Shown here: one piece after another, positions 14,350-18,423 of the stretch
How positions within the stretch are numbered: position 1 is the stretch's first letter
How the letters are laid out: each line of letters opens with the position of its first letter
Source: Pseudomonadota bacterium
GTDB lineage: Bacteria > Myxococcota_A > Polyangia > Fen-1088
Length of the DNA stretch: 18,423 bases
Direction of reading: 5' to 3'
NCBI GenBank assembly: GCA_017881285.1
Contig: JADGRD010000006.1
Coordinates: 1-18,423, forward strand
Translations under genes and position numbers: made by a program
The notes under the pieces: model-generated
What the model saw: only the letters and a program-made list of their open reading frames with translations
Databases searched by the model: none
What the model was told of the DNA's origin: nothing

Positions 14350-15999
14350 ATGCAGTACCCCGCCTCGACTGGCGCGCCCGCGGGCCGCTTGCAGTGGACT
14401 GTTTTGCCGCTGGTCCTCGCATTTGCCTGCACCCAGCCGTCGGGTTCGAACCAGCCTGGTGGCGCCGGCGGCGGGAGCGGCGGCAAGGGCGGGTCGGGGG
14501 GTGGCGCGGCCGGCACGGGCGGCCCGAGCGGTGGTTCCGGCGGCGCCAGTAGTACCGGTGGTTCGGCCGGCTCGGGTGGGGCGGCCGGCTCGGGTGGTGC
14601 GGCTGGGGCTGGCGGGAGCGGCGGCGGCAACAGCGGTGGCTCGGGTAGTGCGGCTGGTGCTGGCGGGAGTGGCGGCAGCAACAGCGGCGGCTCGGGTGGG
14701 GCGGCCGGCGCTGGCGGGAGCGGCGGCAACAACAGCGGCGGCACCAGCGGGGCGAGCGGCGGCACCGGTGGTGGCAAGGGTGGATCCGGTGGTACCGCCA
14801 GCGGCGGTAGCGGTGGAACCAGCCGCGGCGGTGCGGGTGGTGGCAGCGGCGGCAACGGCGGATCCTCCAGCGGCGGCGCGAGCGGCGGCAGCGGCGGCAC
14901 CAGCAGCAGCGGCGGCAGCACGGGCACGGCCGGCACGACCGGCGCCGGTGGTGCGCCCGGCGCCGGTGGCACGACCGCCACCGGCGGATCCACTTCCGGC
15001 ATGTGCGCAACTGCCTTCTTCTCGACGGATGCGGCGGGGAAGAAGACCACGGAGTACTCGGCCTGGAAGACCAGCTTCGTACAGGAGTGCACGTCCAACA
15101 ACAGCGCCGTGGTGAAGAACGGCGGTGGTGTCTACTCCGAGGGCATCGGCTACGGCATGCTGCTGGCCGCGAACAACAACGACCAGCCGCTCTTCGACAA
15201 GTTGTGGAAGTTCTACGCCGACCACTTGGACAAGAATGGCCTCATGAACTGGTCGATGGATGCCTGCGCGGCCCCTGGCAACAACAACGCCAACGCCGCC
15301 ACCGACGGCGATCTGGACGCGGCCATGGGCCTGGTCATCGCGAACAAGGTGTGGGGCGGCTACGCCACGCAGGCGCAGGGCTTGATCGGCAAGATCAAGC
15401 AGTTCGAGACCGACTCCTGTTCGAACGGGCTGGTCGTGTTGCGCCCTGGCGACAACTGGGGAGGCTGCACCGAATCGCCCACCAAGGGCAAGGTCAACCC
15501 CTCCTACTTCTCGCCCGGCTACTATCGCGTCTTCGCCACCGTCGACACAGCCAACGCCTCCTTCTGGAAACAACTGGCCACGGACTCGTACACATTGCTC
15601 GCCAAGTACCAGACGGCGATGAATGGGCTGGTGCCCGAATGGGGCTTCTCCGACGGCACCACCGAATCGAACACCTACGACTACAACGCCTGCCGTACGC
15701 CCTGGCGCATTGCCATGGACTACATGTGGTATTGCACGCCCGAGGCGAAGACGTTCCTGGAGAAGATCGGCACGTTCGTCGATGGCAAAGGCGGCGTGAC
15801 CAAGACCGGCTACGCCAACAACAGCGCCTTCGTGGGCGCCTTCGCCGATTCCGGCATCGCCATCACCCAGGCCAAGATCGACAGCTACGTGAAGGACTGG
15901 ATGGGGAACACCAGCATGGACGACACGCCCTACTTCCAGGGGACCTTGCGACGGGTGTACTTGCTAGTTGCCGGCGGCCAAATGCTATCGGGGCTGTAG
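14350..15999 (+). CDS. GH8 glycoside hydrolase lipoprotein with long Gly/Ser linker
   Basis: The protein has 549 residues. GGAGG at 14334-14338 is 11 nt before the ATG. A hydrophobic segment (WTVLPLVLAFAC) ends at a probable lipidated Cys27. Residues about 37-216 are a Gly/Ser/Ala/Thr linker, then the catalytic domain runs from about 218 to 549. GH8 signatures are SEGIGYGMLLAA (Glu264, the expected proton donor), AATDGDLDAAMGL (Asp319/Asp321), NPSYFSPGYYRVF (383-395) and NACRTPWRIAMDY (446-458). GH8 enzymes are inverting hydrolases of cellulose, lichenan, xylan or chitosan; which one applies cannot be told. The residue just before ACRTPWR, often the Asp base, is Asn446 here. Conserved Trp and Tyr residues suit carbohydrate stacking. 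It would act outside the cell, tethered to the outer membrane. It follows the FHA gene by 48 bp and may be read through from that promoter. Confidence 0.92.
   Translation: MQYPASTGAPAGRLQWTVLPLVLAFACTQPSGSNQPGGAGGGSGGKGGSGGGAAGTGGPSGGSGGASSTGGSAGSGGAAGSGGAAGAGGSGGGNSGGSGSAAGAGGSGGSNSGGSGGAAGAGGSGGNNSGGTSGASGGTGGGKGGSGGTASGGSGGTSRGGAGGGSGGNGGSSSGGASGGSGGTSSSGGSTGTAGTTGAGGAPGAGGTTATGGSTSGMCATAFFSTDAAGKKTTEYSAWKTSFVQECTSNNSAVVKNGGGVYSEGIGYGMLLAANNNDQPLFDKLWKFYADHLDKNGLMNWSMDACAAPGNNNANAATDGDLDAAMGLVIANKVWGGYATQAQGLIGKIKQFETDSCSNGLVVLRPGDNWGGCTESPTKGKVNPSYFSPGYYRVFATVDTANASFWKQLATDSYTLLAKYQTAMNGLVPEWGFSDGTTESNTYDYNACRTPWRIAMDYMWYCTPEAKTFLEKIGTFVDGKGGVTKTGYANNSAFVGAFADSGIAITQAKIDSYVKDWMGNTSMDDTPYFQGTLRRVYLLVAGGQMLSGL
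14458..14997 (+). repeat. Low-complexity Gly/Ser linker coding repeat
   Basis: About 540 bases built from ggcggc, ggtggc and agcggc-type codons encode a linker of roughly 180 residues (GGSGG, AAGAGGSGG, NSGGSGG units). The unit sequence varies, and the region creates long spurious open frames on the other strand and in the other plus frame. It tethers the GH8 domain at a distance from the lipid anchor. Confidence 0.9.
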
Positions 16000-16008
16000 A
16001 GCTACAGC
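15993..16008. terminator. Palindrome containing both stop codons of convergent genes
   Basis: GCTGTAG (15993-15999) and CTACAGC (16002-16008) are perfect inverted arms around AG. The TAG stop of the GH8 gene lies in the left arm, and the TAG stop of the MBL gene on the other strand lies in the right arm. It could be a compact bidirectional terminator, but the effective loop is very small and there is no U-tract. Confidence 0.4.
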
Positions 16009-16853
16009 TTCACGGTCAGTCCCTCGGCGGCGCCGAGGATTTCGATCGGTTTCCCGCCACGTTCGTCGAGCATCCGGCGGCCGCGCAGGACGAGCTCGTC
16101 GACATCGTGGTCGCTGTAGTCCTGGTCGTAATGGAAGAGCGCCAGGCGCTTGACCTGGGCGCGCAGGGCGGCCTCCACGGCGTCATCGAGCGACGACAAG
16201 CCACGCGTGATGCGTTGGGCGTGATCCTCGGGCGTGAAAGTGCAGTCGTGGATAAGGAGGTCAGCGCCGCGATAGACGGCGACGGTCTCCGCTGGCGGCC
16301 CGCCCTTGTCGTAGCCAACGTCGCTGGCGTAGACCAGGGTCTTGCCGTCGGCCTCGATGCGATAGGCGAGCACCTGCGTCGGACCGTGCGGGTTGGGATG
16401 CGCAGTGATGCGGGCCGTGCCCACGCGCACCTCGCGGTCCTCGGAAACCGCGCGCATGTCGAGCTGGGCGCCCATGTTGCGATAGCTCTGCACCGGAAAG
16501 AACTGCGCCGCCATCTGGCGTTCGAGCACGCGCTCGAGTAGCTCGGAGCTGTGGCTGCCGCCCACCACCGTGAAACGGTTGCCGGGTACGTAGAACGGCC
16601 CGAAGAAGGGGAAGCCCTGGATGTGGTCCCAGTGCGCGTGCGAGAGCAGCACGATGGCGCTGCCCTTGCCCTTGCCGAATCCGGAGGCGAGCAGCGAGCG
16701 GCCGAAGTTGCGCGCCCCAGTCCCGCAATCGATCATGATGATCTCGCCGTCGGCGAGACGGACCGACACGCAGGAGGTGTTGCCCCCGTAGCGCACCGTC
16801 GCCGGGCCCGGCGAGGGAATGGAGCCGCGCACGCCCCAGAAGGTGACGTCCAT
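16002..16853 (-). CDS. MBL-fold metallohydrolase, downstream copy
   Basis: The protein has 283 residues. It opens MDVTFWGVRGSIPSPGPATV, with RYGGNTSCV (21-29), IDCGTG (41-46) and the metal motif SHAHWDHIQGFPFFGPFY (His72, His74, Asp76, His77). Further ligands are probably His156 (NPHGPT), Asp178 (YASDVG) and His241 (LFHYD). This is the RNase Z/PhnP-like branch of the metallo-beta-lactamase fold, often a phosphodiesterase with two zinc ions. Where the upstream paralogue has GHSxxxDA, this copy has GLSSLDDA (218-225), so one family His is missing. Its ATG overlaps the TGA of the upstream gene (TGATG), with GGGGAAGG 4 nt upstream, indicating translational coupling. No signal peptide is seen. The substrate is unknown. 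Confidence 0.9.
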   Translation of the reverse strand: MDVTFWGVRGSIPSPGPATVRYGGNTSCVSVRLADGEIIMIDCGTGARNFGRSLLASGFGKGKGSAIVLLSHAHWDHIQGFPFFGPFYVPGNRFTVVGGSHSSELLERVLERQMAAQFFPVQSYRNMGAQLDMRAVSEDREVRVGTARITAHPNPHGPTQVLAYRIEADGKTLVYASDVGYDKGGPPAETVAVYRGADLLIHDCTFTPEDHAQRITRGLSSLDDAVEAALRAQVKRLALFHYDQDYSDHDVDELVLRGRRMLDERGGKPIEILGAAEGLTVKL

Positions 16854-17785
16854 CAGACCTTCCCCAGCGAGAAATCCAGGCCCTCGAAAGCCGCCACGAT
16901 TTCCAGTTTCTTGGCCGCGGTCCGCGCCTGGCCGCGCGCGGCCTCGAGCATGGTGTCGACCTCGGCGTCCGAGCGATCCGGCGCGTGGTGGAAGAGAGCC
17001 AGGGTCTTGGCCCCGGCCTCGCGGCAGACCGTGATGGCGTCCGACGGCCGCGAATGGCCGAAGTGCGGAAACTGCCGGTATTCCTCGGCGGTGTACATGG
17101 TGTCGTAGATGACGAGGTCCGCGCCCTCGCACAGGCGCACCACCGCGGCGGCCATCGCTTTGAGCTTGGCCTTGTCGGTCCGGCTGAGCTTGGTGTGCGC
17201 CGAGGACGGGCCCGAGAGGAATTCCTGGCCAAAGAGAATGTCGGAGAAGGGCGCGGTGTCGGCGATGTAGGCCACCAGGGCGCCGTCCGCGGCGACCGCG
17301 TAGGCGGTGGCGACGTGCGGGTGGTTGAGCCGCGTCGTGGCGACCTGCACGTCCTCGATTTCGAACTTGACGCCGTCGTGCAGCTCGCGAAAGGCAACGG
17401 CCGCGCGCGTCCGATCGAAGGAAACGGGGAAAAAGGGGGCGTCGGCCTGCGAGGCAAACACGCTGCGCAGATTCTGGTCGTCGCGCTGGCGGGCATAGAC
17501 GAAGAGATGGTTGCCCTCGCGGTAGAAGGGAGCGAAGAACGGCAAGCCCTGGATGTGATCCCAGTGGGTGTGGCTGACCAGGATGTGGGCCCGCCCCTGG
17601 CCGGACTCGAACTCGGCGCCCATCAGCTCCTTGCCCAGCCGGCGAATCCCGGTGCCGCCGTCGATGATGATGCGCGTGCCGGCCGCCGAGGTGATCTCGA
17701 CGCACGAGGTGTTCCCCCCGTAGCGCTCGGTGCTGGCGCCAGGAACGGGAAGCGAGCCGCGAACACCCCAGAAACGGACTCTCAT
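16853..17785 (-). CDS. MBL-fold metallohydrolase, upstream copy
   Basis: The protein has 310 residues and is clearly paralogous to the next gene: MRVRFWGVRGSLPVPGASTE, RYGGNTSCVE, IDGGTG, and SHTHWDHIQGLPFFAPFY (His72, His74, Asp76, His77). Other probable metal or catalytic residues are His155/His157 (NHPHVATAY), Asp176 (YIADTAPF), Asp228 (VIYDTMY), GHS with His244, and His266 (FHHAPD). All canonical positions are kept, so this copy looks catalytically complete. It belongs to the RNase Z/PhnP-like metallo-beta-lactamase group, probably a phosphodiesterase; the substrate is unknown. It is the first gene of a two-gene operon and its stop overlaps the following start by one base. No convincing ribosome binding site precedes ATG 17785; GAAAGG lies 17 nt away. 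Confidence 0.9.
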   Translation of the reverse strand: MRVRFWGVRGSLPVPGASTERYGGNTSCVEITSAAGTRIIIDGGTGIRRLGKELMGAEFESGQGRAHILVSHTHWDHIQGLPFFAPFYREGNHLFVYARQRDDQNLRSVFASQADAPFFPVSFDRTRAAVAFRELHDGVKFEIEDVQVATTRLNHPHVATAYAVAADGALVAYIADTAPFSDILFGQEFLSGPSSAHTKLSRTDKAKLKAMAAAVVRLCEGADLVIYDTMYTAEEYRQFPHFGHSRPSDAITVCREAGAKTLALFHHAPDRSDAEVDTMLEAARGQARTAAKKLEIVAAFEGLDFSLGKV

Positions 17786-17894
17786 GGTCGGACGAGTTGG
17801 TGCCTTTCGTCGTGGATGGGCTTCATGAGCTTAGCACAGCGCCGACGGACGCGCGCAGCGGGAAGCGCTTGGCAAGTGCGTGGAAACAGCGTGG

Positions 17895-18299
17895 CTATCG
17901 CCCGAGCGAGGCCTTGACCAGGGCGAAGTATTCGCTACGCGTGTAGGGCTGGTTCAGGATGTGGAACTCCTTCTTCGCCAGCCCCACGCAGCCGAGACAG
18001 TAGTTGCAGTCGGTGCAGAACGAGCAGCGTACGAGGTACGCGGAGTGCGTGCACGCCAGGGCGTCGTCGCAGTGCGAGCAGTCGTGGCAGCCTACGCAGC
18101 GCACGCAGTGCCCGCTGCCCGTGGTCGCCTCGCAGTCCCGGCAATGGGTGCAGCGGTAGCAGTTGCGGCAGCCCGTGCAGAACATACAGTACATGGAACC
18201 CGTGCAGCCCTCGCTGCGGAAGCTGCCCACGTTCTTCTCGCTGGCGCCGAAGTCGCGCAGCAGGTGGGCGTACTCGGCCTCGAACTCGGAACGATTCAT
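17895..18299 (-). CDS. Cysteine-ladder protein of unknown function
   Basis: The protein has 134 residues from ATG 18299; upstream codons in this frame cover the promoter region and are not gene-like. It has 19 cysteines, most exactly three residues apart: 38, 41, 44, 47, 50, 53, 56; then 65, 68, 71, 74, 77; then 92, 95, 98, 101, 104, plus 32 and 83. Histidines at 52, 64, 72 and 76 fall within the ladder. The end, CVGLAKKEFHILNQPYTRSEYFALV, resembles the GLxNKxYxIxNKxYTxEEY tail that I recall from Cys-rich hypothetical proteins of uncultured bacteria. The ladder could bind several zinc ions or iron-sulfur clusters, or stack in a beta-helix. No signal peptide is present, so it is probably cytoplasmic. 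A TATAGT hexamer ends 9 nt before the ATG, with no clear Shine-Dalgarno. Confidence 0.82.
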   Translation of the reverse strand: MNRSEFEAEYAHLLRDFGASEKNVGSFRSEGCTGSMYCMFCTGCRNCYRCTHCRDCEATTGSGHCVRCVGCHDCSHCDDALACTHSAYLVRCSFCTDCNYCLGCVGLAKKEFHILNQPYTRSEYFALVKASLGR

Positions 18300-18308
18300 C
18301 GAGTCCGA

Positions 18309-18314
18309 ACTATA
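18309..18314 (-). promoter_or_regulatory. Candidate -10 element of the Cys-ladder gene
   Basis: TATAGT (5 of 6 to consensus) reads on the minus strand, ending 9 nt before ATG 18299. No -35 match is visible 17 bp further upstream. If used, the transcript would have a leader of only a few bases. Confidence 0.35.
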
Positions 18315-18352
18315 CCGGAAGACGCCTCCGGCGGCGTCGCCGTGAGTCGTGC

Positions 18353-18366
18353 TTGCAGGCCTGCAA
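18353..18366. repeat. Perfect 14-bp palindrome TTGCAGGCCTGCAA
   Basis: The sequence equals its own reverse complement. It lies between two divergent starts (18299 minus, 18391 plus) and its first six bases double as a possible -35 element, so it is well placed to be an operator controlling one or both genes. Confidence 0.6.
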
Positions 18367-18380
18367 TCGCTCCCTATAAT
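18353..18380 (+). promoter_or_regulatory. Promoter with consensus TATAAT at the right edge
   Basis: TTGCAG (18353-18358), a 16-bp spacer and a perfect TATAAT (18375-18380) form a sigma-70-like promoter. The -35 half lies in the 14-bp palindrome, so a bound repressor would block it. The start site would be near 18387, 4 bases before ATG 18391. Confidence 0.55.
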
Positions 18381-18390
18381 CGCGCCTTCC

Positions 18391-18423
18391 ATGCCCGAAC
18401 CAGGTCCAAGTTCCGACGCCAAG
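18391..18423 (+). CDS. Start of a truncated plus-strand ORF
   Basis: ATG 18391 opens a frame of 11 codons (MPEPGPSSDAK) that runs off the window. No Shine-Dalgarno precedes it; the consensus TATAAT ends 10 nt upstream. Too little is present to name a product. The true start could also lie beyond the window edge. Confidence 0.4.
   Translation, partial: MPEPGPSSDAK

Noticed and set aside
14458..14997. The GGC-rich repeat block as a possible CRISPR or satellite array
   Set aside because: There is no fixed repeat and spacer pattern, and it translates in frame as a Gly/Ser linker.
14086..15573. Long minus-strand frames over the GH8 gene encoding Ala/Thr or Pro/Leu repeats
   Set aside because: They are the complement of the GGC-rich linker and carry no recognisable domain.

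Overview
The window is high-GC chromosomal DNA, probably from a member of the Myxococcota (Polyangiales-like deltaproteobacterial lineage). Evidence for this is a Hanks-type kinase-like protein with a PEGA domain, an FHA plus DUF4388 (PATAN) protein, a VWA lipoprotein, and a GH8 lipoprotein carrying a linker of about 180 Gly/Ser/Ala/Thr residues, all typical of that group. Placement rests on protein style only. No rRNA, tRNA, CRISPR array, integrase or insertion sequence was seen.

Layout, left to right. The left edge holds a possible 3' end of a plus-strand gene (1-93). It converges on a multi-domain RidA/YjgF-like protein (132-1307, minus). Divergent from that is a large exported tetrahaem cytochrome with EF-hand-like calcium loops (1374-3686, plus). 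Next comes a cofactor/polyamine-flavoured group: the AmmeMemoRadiSam radical SAM enzyme (3755-4858, minus), the divergent Memo-family protein B (4910-5698, plus), and a deoxyhypusine-synthase-like enzyme (5707-6879, minus). The window's only long gene-free stretch (6880-7411) has lower GC towards its right end. It carries inverted repeats and a perfect 16-bp tandem duplication, and leads into a VWA-domain lipoprotein (7412-8521, plus).

The middle is a signalling and envelope region. On the minus strand, a 1061-residue kinase-like membrane protein with a degenerate catalytic loop (9297-12482) is followed 31 bp later by a membrane-anchored coiled-coil protein (8570-9265), probably one transcript. 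Divergent from the kinase gene, only 22 bp away, is a lipase-type alpha/beta hydrolase (12505-13281, plus). An FHA-DUF4388 protein follows (13381-14301, plus) with its own near-consensus sigma-70 promoter, and then a secreted GH8 glycoside hydrolase (14350-15999, plus).

The right part contains two tandem paralogous metallo-beta-lactamase-fold hydrolases whose stop and start codons overlap (16002-16853 and 16853-17785, minus). Then comes a 134-residue protein with 19 cysteines arranged largely in a Cys-x-x-Cys ladder (17895-18299, minus). At the edge, a palindrome and a consensus TATAAT precede the first 11 codons of a truncated plus-strand ORF (18391 to the end).

No gene set here can be shown from sequence alone to form a new system. 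The most unusual items are the cysteine-ladder protein, the catalytically degenerate kinase next to an FHA reader, the EF-hand tetrahaem cytochrome, and the diverged tandem MBL pair. Functions are assigned from motifs read by eye; no database search was run.
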